Source of the DNA: Acidobacteriaceae bacterium
Lineage (GTDB): Bacteria; Acidobacteriota; Terriglobia; Bryobacterales; Bryobacteraceae
DNA length: 64,000 nucleotides
Assembly: GCA_020247055.1 (NCBI GenBank)
Contig: JADCJL010000020.1
Coordinates: forward strand, 1 to 64,000
Direction: 5' to 3'
Made by a program: the position numbers and the translations under genes. The notes below the pieces were generated by a model. That model was not told where the DNA came from. It made no database searches and saw nothing but the letters and a program-made list of their open reading frames with translations. Of this stretch, positions 7,859 through 16,715 are shown one piece after another; the first letter of the stretch is position 1, and the number at the start of each line of letters is the position of its first letter.

Positions 7859-10489
7859 ATGCGAGTCCGAGCGGTGAGTTGTTTGTTGGTAGGGATCCTG
7901 GCGGGTGGCGGGACGGGACGGGGGTGGGCGCAGGAGTGCCGGTTGACGCCGTTGACGCCGATTGTGCCGGCGGCGCAGGTGGCCGAGGGGGAGCCGGGGC
8001 TGGAGTCGCAGACCTTTTTGACGGCGGTGTCGGCGGTGTCGCCGGGGAACGAGCTGCATTTTGTGGACAGTGTGAACCGGATTCGGCGGTTGGACGGGGC
8101 GGGGCGGCTGCGGACGGTGGCGGGGAGCGGGGTGCGTGGTTTGGAGGTGGTGGAGGGACCGGCGCGGGGGGCGGCGCTGCCGTCGATTGGTCAGATTCTG
8201 TTTTCGCCGGCGGGGGTACTGCATTTTGTGACGGGGGGGCGGGTGTGGAAGGTGGAGGGGGAGCGGATCGTGGCGGTGGCGGGGACGGGGCGGCCGGGAT
8301 TTAACGGGGAGGCGGTGGGAGCGGCGGAGGTGAACCTGGGGGGGATTGTGAGCGCGACGTTCGGGGGGGACGGGCGGCTGCTGTTGGTGGACGGATTCAA
8401 CCGGGTGCGGCGGCTGGACGGGGACGGGGTGGTGCGGACGATTGCGGGGTCGACGCGGGTGGCGGGGGCGAACGGGCTGACGGGGGATGAGGGGCCGGCG
8501 GTGCAGGCGGCGCTTTCGAACCCGCGGCAGGTGGTGGCGCTGCGGGACGGGCGGATCTGGATTCGGGACTTGGGGGGGCGGCACTTGCGGGAGATCAGCC
8601 GGGCGGGGGTGATCGACACGATTCAGACGAACTTTGACACGGGGGTGAGTATTCTCGTGATGGCGGACGGGCGGCCGGCCGGGGTGACGGCGAACCGGCT
8701 GCTGCCGATTCGGGACAACGGGCAGTTGGAGACGGGAGCGGCGCCGTATCCGGCGTTCACGGGGACGCCGCGGGCGATTGGTCCGGACGGGGCGTTGTAC
8801 TTTGAGGGTTCGGCGCGGCCGGAGCAGCGGAACCCGATGGTGCGCAGCCGGGGCGGGCAGACGGCGGTGGTGGCGAGCGCGCCGGCGATTGTGGAGGTGG
8901 ACGGGCAGGCCCCGCCGTTCGGGATCTGGCGGAACGGGGCGCTGCTGTACGCCTCGAGTTTGGGGGACAAGGCGGGGATTCTGGAGGCGCGGCCGGGGCA
9001 GGGGGCGCGGTTTGTGGTGGGGGGCGGGCGGGATATTGGGGATGCGGACGGCAAGAGCGCGACCAGTTTGACGATTTTTGGGATACAGACGTTTTCGGTG
9101 GACGGGGCGGGACGGATTTTGGTGGCGGATGCGTACCGGAAGCGGATTCTGGCGGTGGAGACGGACGGGCGGGTGAACGAGTTGAAGGGGGCGGACGGGT
9201 CGCCGATTGTGTTTGGACCGTTGGGGACGTTTTCGAGTTTGCAGCGGATTGCGGGAGACCAGGCGGGGAATGTGTATTGGTACACGTCGGGGGCGACGCC
9301 GGCGGGGGGAGTGTTTACGGCGGATGTTTCGATCTGGGTGCGGGCGGACCGGACGGTGCGGACGGTGCGGGTGGTGGGGTTGGCGGCGCTGCTGCGGCTG
9401 GCGGATGGGAGCGTGGGGGTGATGGCGGGGAATTCGGCGACGTTCCGGAGCGTGTATCCGCTGACGTTGACAGGGCTGGGGCCGGCGCTGCCGGGGATGG
9501 CGCTGTTGCCGCTGCAGTCGGTGAGCAGTGTGCAGGGGGAGAACTACTTTACGGCGGCGGCGCGGCTGTTCCGGGGGGTGACGGGGCGGTTGGAGATGCT
9601 GGACGTGAGTTTTCTGCCCTCGGGGACGGTGTTTAGTCCGGATTTTGTGGTGTCGACGGGGGGCGAGGCGCTGGTGCATCTGGCGAGTGACGGCGGGTTC
9701 TACCGGCTGGAGGGAGCGGGGGCGTGCGGGTGGCTACCGCAGCCGCGGGTGGCTTCCGAAGGGGTGCGGAATGCGGCGAGTTTCGGGAATCCGAACGTGA
9801 TTTCGCCGCGGCAGCTGGTGACGATTTTTGGCAGCGGGCTGGGTCCGGCGGGGGGGCAGGGGATGGTGCTGGACGGTTCGCTGCGGGCGACGGGCCAGCC
9901 GGCGCCGTATCCGGCGCTGCAGTTGGGGGGATTCAGCGGGGCGATTCCGGTGGCTACGTTGACGGGGACGACGCTGCCGGTGGTGTACTCAGACGACCGG
10001 CAGGTGACGGTGCAGGCCCCGGTGACAGCGCCGGCGAGCAATGAGTATTTCCTTTACTTTGGCTGGCAGGGATTGACGTTGCTGCATGACCAGACGGTGC
10101 GGGTGACGGCGGTGACGCCGGGGGTATTCGCCGAGGGGGACGAGGCGGCGGCGTTGAATGAGGACGGGGGGCGGAACGGCGCGGGTCGGGGGGCGCGGGA
10201 GGGGTCGGTGCTGCAGGTTTTTGCGACCGGGCTGGGGGCGGTGACGGGGACGCTGGCGCTGGGGGATTTTGCGCCGGCGCAGGCGCTGCTGCCGGTGGCG
10301 GGGACGGTGTCGGCCGAGATGGGGGGCGTGGCGGCGGAGGTGGTGTTCGCGGGGGCTGCGCCGGGGCAGATTGGCGGGGTGTACCAGGTGAACGTGATGG
10401 TGCCGTCGGGGTTGGCGGCCGGAGGCCACCCGCTGGTGGTGCGGGTGGGCGGGCAGGCTGCGCCCGCGGTGAAGGTGTGGGTGCGGTAA
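7859..10489 (+). CDS. Secreted NHL-like repeat protein with TIGR03437-type C-terminal domain
   Basis: An 876-residue protein. I chose the ATG at 7859 because it gives a clean signal peptide (MRVRAVSCLLVGILAGG, then WAQ); an upstream in-frame start would add 13 charged residues. Residues about 50-600 carry repeated blade-like units of the form N.IRRLD..G.LRTVAGSG and G.GR.L.VDGFNRVRRLDG, suggesting an NHL-type beta-propeller. The C-terminal about 230 residues, from VRNAASF...ISPRQLVTIFGSGLGP onward, match my memory of the TIGR03437 domain that is abundant in Solibacter and other Bryobacterales. The function of that domain is not established. It is divergent from the first TonB receptor, so a surface partnership is possible but unproven. 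Confidence 0.85.
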   Translation: MRVRAVSCLLVGILAGGGTGRGWAQECRLTPLTPIVPAAQVAEGEPGLESQTFLTAVSAVSPGNELHFVDSVNRIRRLDGAGRLRTVAGSGVRGLEVVEGPARGAALPSIGQILFSPAGVLHFVTGGRVWKVEGERIVAVAGTGRPGFNGEAVGAAEVNLGGIVSATFGGDGRLLLVDGFNRVRRLDGDGVVRTIAGSTRVAGANGLTGDEGPAVQAALSNPRQVVALRDGRIWIRDLGGRHLREISRAGVIDTIQTNFDTGVSILVMADGRPAGVTANRLLPIRDNGQLETGAAPYPAFTGTPRAIGPDGALYFEGSARPEQRNPMVRSRGGQTAVVASAPAIVEVDGQAPPFGIWRNGALLYASSLGDKAGILEARPGQGARFVVGGGRDIGDADGKSATSLTIFGIQTFSVDGAGRILVADAYRKRILAVETDGRVNELKGADGSPIVFGPLGTFSSLQRIAGDQAGNVYWYTSGATPAGGVFTADVSIWVRADRTVRTVRVVGLAALLRLADGSVGVMAGNSATFRSVYPLTLTGLGPALPGMALLPLQSVSSVQGENYFTAAARLFRGVTGRLEMLDVSFLPSGTVFSPDFVVSTGGEALVHLASDGGFYRLEGAGACGWLPQPRVASEGVRNAASFGNPNVISPRQLVTIFGSGLGPAGGQGMVLDGSLRATGQPAPYPALQLGGFSGAIPVATLTGTTLPVVYSDDRQVTVQAPVTAPASNEYFLYFGWQGLTLLHDQTVRVTAVTPGVFAEGDEAAALNEDGGRNGAGRGAREGSVLQVFATGLGAVTGTLALGDFAPAQALLPVAGTVSAEMGGVAAEVVFAGAAPGQIGGVYQVNVMVPSGLAAGGHPLVVRVGGQAAPAVKVWVR

Positions 10490-10498
10490 AGGAGAGGT

Positions 10499-10927
10499 CT
10501 ATTTCTGGTTGAGTTGGCGGCGGAGGGCGTCGAGGACGCCGTTGACGAAGCCGACGCTTTCATCGGAGGAGAAGCGGCGGGCGAGTTCGATGGCTTCATC
10601 GATGACGACGGGAGCCGGGGTATCGGTGTGGATCATCTCGTAGGCGGCGAGCCGGAGGATATTGCGGTCGACGTAGGACATGCGGGCGACGCGCCAGTTT
10701 TGGGAGTGGCGGTCGAGGAGGGCGTCGAGTTCCTCGAGATGTTTGAGGGCGCCGTGGGTGAGTTGATCCATGAACTCGTCCCAGGGGGGGCGTTCTTCGT
10801 AGTCGTCCGAGTAGAGGGTGGCGTAGTAGGCGCGGGTGGCGTCTTCGAGCGACAGGAGCGGCTGGCGCATGTCCCACTGGTAGAGGATCTGGAGGGCGCG
10901 GCGCCGGGACTGGTGACGCGCGGGCAC
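10499..10927 (-). CDS. nusB: Transcription antitermination factor NusB
   Basis: A 142-residue NusB, an all-helical protein that binds boxA RNA with NusE and supports rRNA antitermination. The N-terminus SRRRALQILYQWDMR is typical. The C-terminal half keeps NWRVARMSYVDRNILRLAAYE followed by VVIDEAIELARRF and the FVNGVLDAL ending. The start is GTG at 10927, which shares one base with the ribH stop (TAGTG), so translation is probably coupled. The ribH-nusB order is common in bacteria. Confidence 0.97.
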   Translation of the reverse strand: MPARHQSRRRALQILYQWDMRQPLLSLEDATRAYYATLYSDDYEERPPWDEFMDQLTHGALKHLEELDALLDRHSQNWRVARMSYVDRNILRLAAYEMIHTDTPAPVVIDEAIELARRFSSDESVGFVNGVLDALRRQLNQK

Positions 10928-11400
10928 TAGGCGCGCAGCTCCCGGAGGAGGTTGGCCATTTCAATGACCGTCTGGGCGGCGTCGTAGCCTTTGTTGCCGG
11001 ACTTGGCGCCGGCGCGATCGAGGGCCTGTTCGAGAGTATTGGTGGTGAGGACGCCGAAGACAATGGGGATTTCGGCCTGCATCATGGCGCTGCCGATGCC
11101 TTTGGCGGCTTCGCCGGCGACGTAGTCGAAGTGCGGGGTGTCGCCGCGGATGACGGCGCCGAGGGCGATGAGGCCGTCGAATTTTTTGGTGGCGGCGAGG
11201 GTGGCGAGGGTGAGGGGGAGTTCCCAGGACCCGGGGACTTTGACGACGGTGACGGCGTTTTCGGCGACGCCGTGACGGCGGAGACCGGCCAGAGCGCCGG
11301 CGAGGAGATTTTCGGTGACGAGCGAGTTGAACCGGGCGACGACGATGCCGATGCGGAGGCCCTGGCCGGCGAGCGCGCCTTCAATTTCTGTGTGCTGCAT
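10927..11400 (-). CDS. ribH: 6,7-dimethyl-8-ribityllumazine synthase
   Basis: A 157-residue lumazine synthase, which condenses 5-amino-6-ribitylamino-uracil with dihydroxybutanone phosphate in the penultimate step of riboflavin synthesis. Visible motifs are [19 protein letters not shown] for substrate binding, VPGSWELPL, and [14 protein letters not shown], which contains the catalytic His. The length is normal for the icosahedral or pentameric family. It overlaps nusB by one base. No other rib gene is nearby and no FMN riboswitch is evident in the 15 bp separating it from the crotonase gene upstream. Confidence 0.97.
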   Translation of the reverse strand: MQHTEIEGALAGQGLRIGIVVARFNSLVTENLLAGALAGLRRHGVAENAVTVVKVPGSWELPLTLATLAATKKFDGLIALGAVIRGDTPHFDYVAGEAAKGIGSAMMQAEIPIVFGVLTTNTLEQALDRAGAKSGNKGYDAAQTVIEMANLLRELRA

Positions 11401-11415
11401 AGAGGTTGGAGGAGA

Positions 11416-12201
11416 CTATTTTCCTTGGAAGTGAGCCGGGCGTTTGGCGAGGAAGGCGGCGACGCCCTCCTGCATATCCTCGGTAGCGGCGGAGAGCCCG
11501 AAGGCCGCTGCTTCGAACTGGAGACCGTCGGCGAGGCTGCCATTGAGCCCCACGTCAACGGCCTGAATCGTAAGAGCCAGCGCGAGAGGGGCATTGGCGA
11601 GGATTTTGAGGAGGAGTTGCCGGGAGAACGAGAGGAGTTCCGGGGCGGGGACGACATAGTTGACGAGACCGATCTCGTAGGCACGCTGGGCGGAGATGGG
11701 TTCGCCGGTGAGGAGCAGTTCGAGCGCGATGCCCTTGCCGACGAGGCGGGGAAGGCGCTGGGAGCCGCCGTAGCCGGCGATGATGCCGAGTTTGACCTCG
11801 GGCTGGCCGAGTTTGGCGTTTTCGGCGGCGACGCGGACGGTGCAGGCCATGGCCATTTCGAGTCCGCCGCCGAGGGTGAAGCCGTTGAGGGCGGCGAGGA
11901 CGGGCTTGCCGAGGGTTTCGAGCTGGCGGAAAAGAGACTGGCCTTTTTCCGACTGGCGCTGGGCGGCGATGGGGGTGAAGGCGGCGAATTCGCTGATGTC
12001 GGCGCCGGCGACGAAGGCGCGGTCGCCCGCACCGGTGAGGAGGAGGGCGCGGATGGCGGGGTTTTGACGGACTTCGGCGAGGAGGTGGGCGAATTCGGCC
12101 AGCGTTTGGGCGTTGAGGGCGTTCAGTTTTGCCGGGCGATTAAAAGTGATGGTGGCGATCCCGTGATCGTCGACAGCAAAAAGAAGGAATTCGGGGGACA
12201 T
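11416..12201 (-). CDS. Enoyl-CoA hydratase/isomerase family protein
   Basis: A 261-residue crotonase. Both oxyanion-hole segments are present (AGADISEF around 65-72 and GGGLEMAMAC around 111-120). Both catalytic glutamates of true hydratases align (Glu115 in GGGLE and Glu135 in QPEVKLG), so hydration of trans-2-enoyl-CoA to 3-hydroxyacyl-CoA is likely, as in beta-oxidation. The C-terminus FLAKRPAHFQGK is typical of short-chain enoyl-CoA hydratases. It is 15 nt upstream of ribH on the same strand, so it may be the first gene of a crotonase-ribH-nusB transcript. It is divergent from lepA. Confidence 0.93.
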   Translation of the reverse strand: MSPEFLLFAVDDHGIATITFNRPAKLNALNAQTLAEFAHLLAEVRQNPAIRALLLTGAGDRAFVAGADISEFAAFTPIAAQRQSEKGQSLFRQLETLGKPVLAALNGFTLGGGLEMAMACTVRVAAENAKLGQPEVKLGIIAGYGGSQRLPRLVGKGIALELLLTGEPISAQRAYEIGLVNYVVPAPELLSFSRQLLLKILANAPLALALTIQAVDVGLNGSLADGLQFEAAAFGLSAATEDMQEGVAAFLAKRPAHFQGK

Positions 12202-12246
12202 ATGGGATAATCGAAGAAGCGCTCCGGCCCTTAGTAAGTGTAACGC

Positions 12247-14064
12247 ATGGATCCCTCACACATTCGCAACTTCTCTATCATTGCCCACATTGACCATGGT
12301 AAATCGACCCTGGCCGACCGGCTGCTTGAGCATACCGGGGCGCTTTCGCAGCGCGAGATGATGGAGCAGGTTCTTGATTCGATGGACCTTGAGCGCGAGC
12401 GGGGCATTACGATCAAGGCCCACGCGGTGCGATTGCTGCATAAGTCGACTAAAAACGGTCAGATTTACCAGCTGAATCTGATTGACACGCCCGGGCACGT
12501 GGACTTTACCTACGAGGTTTCGCGGTCGCTGCAGGCGTGCGAGGGGGCGCTGCTGGTGGTGGACGCCTCGCAGGGGGTGGAGGCACAGACGCTGGCCAAC
12601 ACGTATCTGGCGTTGGGGCAGAACCTGGAGATTCTGCCGGTGATCAATAAAATTGACCTGCCGGCGGCGGATCCGGAGCGGATACGGGAGCAGATTGAGA
12701 CGCTGGTGGGGCTGGATGCCTCCGAGGCGGTGTTGTGTTCGGCCAAGCAAGGGGTGGGGATTCCGGAGATTCTCGAGCAGGTGGTGGAGCGGGTGCCGCC
12801 GCCGGCGGGGAATCCGGAGGCGCCGTTGCGGGCGTTGATTTTCGATTCCTGGTTTGACCCTTACAAGGGCGTCATCATTCTGATGCGCATTGTGGACGGG
12901 CGGATGAAACTGGGGCAGAAGATCAAGCTGTGGTCGAACGGGAAGGTGTTTGAGGTGGAAGGGGTTGGCTACCAGTCGCCGAAGCCGATTCCGACCACGG
13001 AGTTGAGCGCGGGGGAGGTGGGGTTCCTCTACGCGAATATCAAGACGATCAGCGATGCGTTGATCGGGGATACGATTACGGACGCGGTGACGCCGGCCGA
13101 GGAGGCGCTCCCCGGGTTTGAGCCGATTAAGCCGATGGTGTTTGCCGGGCTGTATTCGGTGGAGAGTTCCGAGCATGGGTTGTTGCGGGATGCGCTCGAG
13201 AAGCTGCGGCTGAACGATTCGGCGTTTAATTTTGAGCCGGAGAACTCGGTGGCGTTGGGATTTGGTTTCCGCTGCGGGTTTTTGGGGTTGCTGCACCTGG
13301 AGATTGTGCAGGAGCGGCTGGAGCGCGAGTTCAATATTGACCTGATCACGACGGCGCCGGGGGTGCGTTACGAGATCACGCTGCGCGGCGGCGAGGTGAT
13401 TGAGGTCGACAATCCTTCGCGGTGGCCGGATCCGGCGGCGATTGAGGTGATCAACGAGCCGATTATTGACGCGACGGTGATTACGCGAGAGGAGTACCTT
13501 GGGGACATTTTGGCGCTGCTTGAGGAGAAGCGGGGCAAGCAGAAGAAGTTTGACTACATTGGCGGCGGGCGGGTGCTGCTGGGCTATGAGCTGCCGCTGA
13601 ACGAAATTGTGCTGGATTTTTATGACCGGCTGAAGTCGGCCTCGCGCGGGTATGCCTCGCTCGACTACCATCTGGCGGGCTTCCGGTCTTCGCCGATGGT
13701 GAAGCTGGATGTGCTGGTGGCGGGCGAAGCGGTGGATGCGCTGTCGATCATCGTGCACCGGGACGTGGCGTACGAGCGGGGAAAAGCGCTGATTGAGCGG
13801 CTACGGAAGCTGATTCCGCGGCAGATGTTCGAAGTGGCGCTGCAGGCGGCGATTGGGAGCAAGGTGATCGCGCGGGAGACGATCTCGGCAATCCGGAAGA
13901 ACGTCCTGGCGAAGTGTTACGGGGGGGATATCAGCCGGAAGCGGAAGCTGCTCGAGAAGCAGAAAGAGGGCAAGCGGCGGATGAAGCGGGTGGGCCGGGT
14001 GGAGATTCCGCAGGAGGCGTTTCTTGCGGTGCTGAAGGTGAATCAAAGTTCGGACGACGATTAG
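12247..14064 (+). CDS. lepA: Elongation factor 4 (LepA), ribosome back-translocase GTPase
   Basis: A 605-residue LepA of normal length. It carries the G1 motif AHIDHGKST near the N-terminus, the switch region [10 protein letters not shown]3 DTPGH and G4 NKIDLP, then EF-G-like domains II, III and V. The LepA-specific C-terminal domain includes the [20 protein letters not shown] basic loop. LepA is a translational GTPase that binds ribosomes and affects initiation or back-translocation, and it is usually membrane-associated or cytosolic. It starts with ATG and is divergent from the crotonase gene by 45 bp. No lepB or other partner follows. Confidence 0.98.
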   Translation: MDPSHIRNFSIIAHIDHGKSTLADRLLEHTGALSQREMMEQVLDSMDLERERGITIKAHAVRLLHKSTKNGQIYQLNLIDTPGHVDFTYEVSRSLQACEGALLVVDASQGVEAQTLANTYLALGQNLEILPVINKIDLPAADPERIREQIETLVGLDASEAVLCSAKQGVGIPEILEQVVERVPPPAGNPEAPLRALIFDSWFDPYKGVIILMRIVDGRMKLGQKIKLWSNGKVFEVEGVGYQSPKPIPTTELSAGEVGFLYANIKTISDALIGDTITDAVTPAEEALPGFEPIKPMVFAGLYSVESSEHGLLRDALEKLRLNDSAFNFEPENSVALGFGFRCGFLGLLHLEIVQERLEREFNIDLITTAPGVRYEITLRGGEVIEVDNPSRWPDPAAIEVINEPIIDATVITREEYLGDILALLEEKRGKQKKFDYIGGGRVLLGYELPLNEIVLDFYDRLKSASRGYASLDYHLAGFRSSPMVKLDVLVAGEAVDALSIIVHRDVAYERGKALIERLRKLIPRQMFEVALQAAIGSKVIARETISAIRKNVLAKCYGGDISRKRKLLEKQKEGKRRMKRVGRVEIPQEAFLAVLKVNQSSDDD

Positions 14065-14090
14065 GGCGTCCCCGGCATTTTCCTGAATCC

Positions 14091-14113
14091 CCCTAAAGGA
14101 TTTTCGTTTAGGG
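14091..14113 (+). other. Small inverted repeat between lepA and the histidine kinase gene
   Basis: CCCTAAA (14091-14097) and TTTAGGG (14107-14113) form a perfect 7-bp stem with a 9-nt loop, 27 nt after the lepA stop and just before the GTG of the next gene. There is no T-run after it, so it could be a weak terminator, an operator or a leader hairpin. The sequence does not decide between these. Confidence 0.4.
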
Positions 14114-14128
14114 TTCGATAAGGGTTTA

Positions 14129-15784
14129 GTGCTCGGTCTACGACAAACCGCCCTGTTGGCTGACGCCGCCGACGTGTTGAGCGAACAGCTCTACGCGCAA
14201 TTGATGGAATCGGCGCGGAAATTGGGACCGCGGATTGCGGAGACGGACCGGCGCTTTCTGAAGGGACGGAAAGGGGACCCGCGAATTGGGGCGGCGCTGC
14301 TGGCGACGACAGCCGGGGCGGCCTTCCGGCTGCTGGAGCAGGGGGCGACCATCTCTTCGTTTTTTGAGCAGGTGGAGTACAACGGGCGCCGTTTGGCGAA
14401 GCTCAACGTGCCGCCGGCGGCGGTGGTGGCGGCGCTGGAGGCGTATGCGCGGCTGTTGGGGGCGGAATCGAATCAGCACTGGATGGTGCAGCAGCTTCAC
14501 TTTTGCGTGATTCTGACGCTGAATAACGCGTTTTATCAGGTCCGGGAGTCCGAGACGAAGGCATTTTATGACCTGTTCCGGATCGAGTTGGAATCGCGGT
14601 CGCTTGACGATCTTCTGTCGCGGGTGTTGGTGAGTCTGGCGGAGTTTTGCGGTGCGGCGAAGGCGCGGGTGTTTCTGCTCGAGGGCGAGGGGACACCGGC
14701 GGGTGCGGCGTGGCAGCTGCGGGCGGAGGCGCGGGGGATGGAGCGGGTAAAGGTTCGGCCGTTGCGCATTCCGAACACGCCGGCGCTGCGGCGGGCGTTA
14801 TCACGTCCGGTCTTGGAGAGCGCCCTGGACGAGGCGTGGCAGCGCAAAGGGGGCTCCTTGTGGTCGGTACCGCTGGGGGGGAAGCTCGCATCGGGGGTGA
14901 TTCAGTTTGCCTTTGCGCGGGAGTACGAGTGGCTGCCGCGGGAGCAGGAACTATTGACGGCGGCGGCGGAACGCTGCTGGATGGGGATCGAGAAGGCGAA
15001 ACTCGCTGAGGGTTTGGCGGCTCGGGAGGAGCAGGTGCGCCAACTGGCCGAGCATATGCTGCAGGTAGAGGAGGCGGAGCGCCGGCGGATCAGCCGGGAG
15101 TTGCACGACGAGGCGGGCCAGAGCTTGTTGTGTGTGCGGCTGCAGATGGAGATGCTCGAGCACCGATTGCCGGCGAGTTTGGCGGCGGAGCGCGAGACGC
15201 TGCGTGAGACGCGGCAGGCGGTTGAGCACACGATCATCGAAACGCGGCGGCTGATCAGCGCGCTGAGTCCGGCGGTCTTGGAGCAGTTGGGTTTAGCGGC
15301 GGCGATTCGGCAGTTGATTCAACGTTTCCGGCAGGTGCATACCGGAAAGGTAAAACTGCAGACTCACCGGCTCGAGAATCTGCCGCAGCGGCTGTCGAGT
15401 ATCGTTTACCGGTTGGTGCAGGAGTGTTTCAATAACATCGCCAAGCATTCTTTTGCGACCAGTGTAAACATTTCCGTCGGAGTTGCCGATGGAACACTAA
15501 AGCTGACGGTTGCCGATAACGGAATTGGTTTTGACGTGGCGGCAGCGTTTCGCAAGCAGGATTCTTTTGGGTTATCTGGAATTCGGGAGCGAGTTACTTT
15601 GTTGGGCGGAACCTTTCACCTTGAAAGCACCCGGGCCGAGGCAAAGCGAGCTCGTTCGCGGAAAGCACCAGGTACGAAGATAGTGGTCGAATTGCCGATT
15701 CCTAGAGAGGCGATTGCAGCCGAGACATCTCCAAGCCGGAGGGCAATGCAGGATGCATCGCCGGGGCTGCTGGTGGCGGGCTAG
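14129..15784 (+). CDS. NarL/DegS-type sensor histidine kinase with GAF-like domain
   Basis: A 551-residue cytoplasmic kinase with no membrane segment. Residues 1-150 are helical and of unrecognised type (perhaps a sensor-globin or RsbR-like helical sensor). About 165-300 resembles a GAF domain. The HisKA_3 dimerisation domain holds the phospho-acceptor His326 in RRRISRELHDEAGQ. The HATPase_c region carries QECFNNIAKHS (N box), DNGIGF and GLSGIRERV. The start is GTG at 14129; no better upstream start was seen. The NarL-type response regulator encoded 108 nt downstream is the expected partner. The signal is unknown, and a soluble sensor suggests a cytoplasmic or gaseous ligand. Confidence 0.9.
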   Translation: MLGLRQTALLADAADVLSEQLYAQLMESARKLGPRIAETDRRFLKGRKGDPRIGAALLATTAGAAFRLLEQGATISSFFEQVEYNGRRLAKLNVPPAAVVAALEAYARLLGAESNQHWMVQQLHFCVILTLNNAFYQVRESETKAFYDLFRIELESRSLDDLLSRVLVSLAEFCGAAKARVFLLEGEGTPAGAAWQLRAEARGMERVKVRPLRIPNTPALRRALSRPVLESALDEAWQRKGGSLWSVPLGGKLASGVIQFAFAREYEWLPREQELLTAAAERCWMGIEKAKLAEGLAAREEQVRQLAEHMLQVEEAERRRISRELHDEAGQSLLCVRLQMEMLEHRLPASLAAERETLRETRQAVEHTIIETRRLISALSPAVLEQLGLAAAIRQLIQRFRQVHTGKVKLQTHRLENLPQRLSSIVYRLVQECFNNIAKHSFATSVNISVGVADGTLKLTVADNGIGFDVAAAFRKQDSFGLSGIRERVTLLGGTFHLESTRAEAKRARSRKAPGTKIVVELPIPREAIAAETSPSRRAMQDASPGLLVAG

Positions 15785-15892
15785 CCGGGAGCAGGGACCG
15801 ACCGTTGTTGCAAGAGCCGATGGGCCCGTGGGGCATTAGGCAAGACTAACTTATATTGTTTTAGATTACTGGGAACAACTACGGTAAACATT

Positions 15893-16558
15893 ATGGCAAA
15901 GATTCGCATTATGTTAGCGGACGATCACACCCTCTTCCGGCAGGGCATCCGCACTTTGATCGCGGCGGAAGCGGATATGGAAGTCATTGGGGAGGCCTCC
16001 AACGGTGGTGATGCGGTAGAGCGGGCCGGGGAGCTGCGCCCTGACTTGGTGTTGATGGATATCGGCATGCCGGGTTTGAGCAGCTTTGAGGCGACGCGGC
16101 AGATCAAGAAGAACCGGCCGGAAACGAAGGTCCTGTTTCTTACGATGTACGACGATGAGGATTACCTTGTCGAAGGCATGGAGGTCGGGGCCGGCGGTTA
16201 TGTTCTGAAAGACAGCCCTTCCCAGCAATTGGTGGCGGCGATCCGGGATGTGATCCGAGGTGGTAGTTATCTGAGTCCGCGAATGCTGTCGCAATTGGTT
16301 GATGACTTCCGCTCGCGGATTAAGTCGGCTAACCGGTTGCCCCGCTTTGCGACGCTGACGACCCGCGAGCGGGAAGTTCTGAAGATGTTGGCCGAGGGGC
16401 AGTCGGTCAAAGAGATTGCCTGCGACCTGAATCTCAGCGTGAAGACCGTCGAAGCTCACAAGTTCAATCTCATGCGGAAGCTGGACATTCACAACAAAGC
16501 CCAATTGGTCCAGTACGCGATCCAGAAAAAGATCATCAAGATACCCAATCTCGTCTAG
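15893..16558 (+). CDS. NarL/FixJ family response regulator
   Basis: A 221-residue response regulator. The receiver domain (1-125) has the acidic pair DD at 10-11, phospho-acceptor Asp56 in LVLMDIGMPG, and the T/K pair in FLTMYDDEDY and YVLKD. The LuxR-type helix-turn-helix (about 150-215) has LTTREREVLKMLAEGQSVKEIA and the NLSVKTVEAH recognition region. It should be phosphorylated by the kinase encoded just upstream and then bind DNA as a dimer. A possible -10 box (TATATT, 15852-15857) lies 35 bp before the ATG, so the gene may also have its own promoter. Targets are not evident in the window. Confidence 0.96.
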   Translation: MAKIRIMLADDHTLFRQGIRTLIAAEADMEVIGEASNGGDAVERAGELRPDLVLMDIGMPGLSSFEATRQIKKNRPETKVLFLTMYDDEDYLVEGMEVGAGGYVLKDSPSQQLVAAIRDVIRGGSYLSPRMLSQLVDDFRSRIKSANRLPRFATLTTREREVLKMLAEGQSVKEIACDLNLSVKTVEAHKFNLMRKLDIHNKAQLVQYAIQKKIIKIPNLV

Positions 16559-16601
16559 CCGCGCTGGCTCGACTTCGTATCGAATCCTGCGGTTGTTTTA
16601 A

Positions 16602-16653
16602 GGCCGGACCGTCCAGTAACAGAGATGTTGCTCGATGGCCCGGCCCTTTTTTT
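16602..16653 (+). terminator. Putative rho-independent terminator after the response regulator
   Basis: GGCCGG (16602-16607) pairs with CCGGCC (16640-16645), and a run of seven T (16647-16653) follows directly. The loop is long (32 nt), so internal pairing must help. Its position 43 nt after the response regulator stop and 62 nt before the next gene fits termination of the kinase/regulator operon. Confidence 0.55.
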
Positions 16654-16715
16654 CGGGGGCGGTTGGCTCCGGGCGGGGTGGCGCTACGCGCAGGCTGTTA
16701 TCATAGACGGAACTT

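Noticed and set aside
10901-11415. FMN riboswitch upstream of ribH
   Set aside because: Only 15 bp separate ribH from the upstream crotonase gene; there is no room for the element and no RFN-like sequence.
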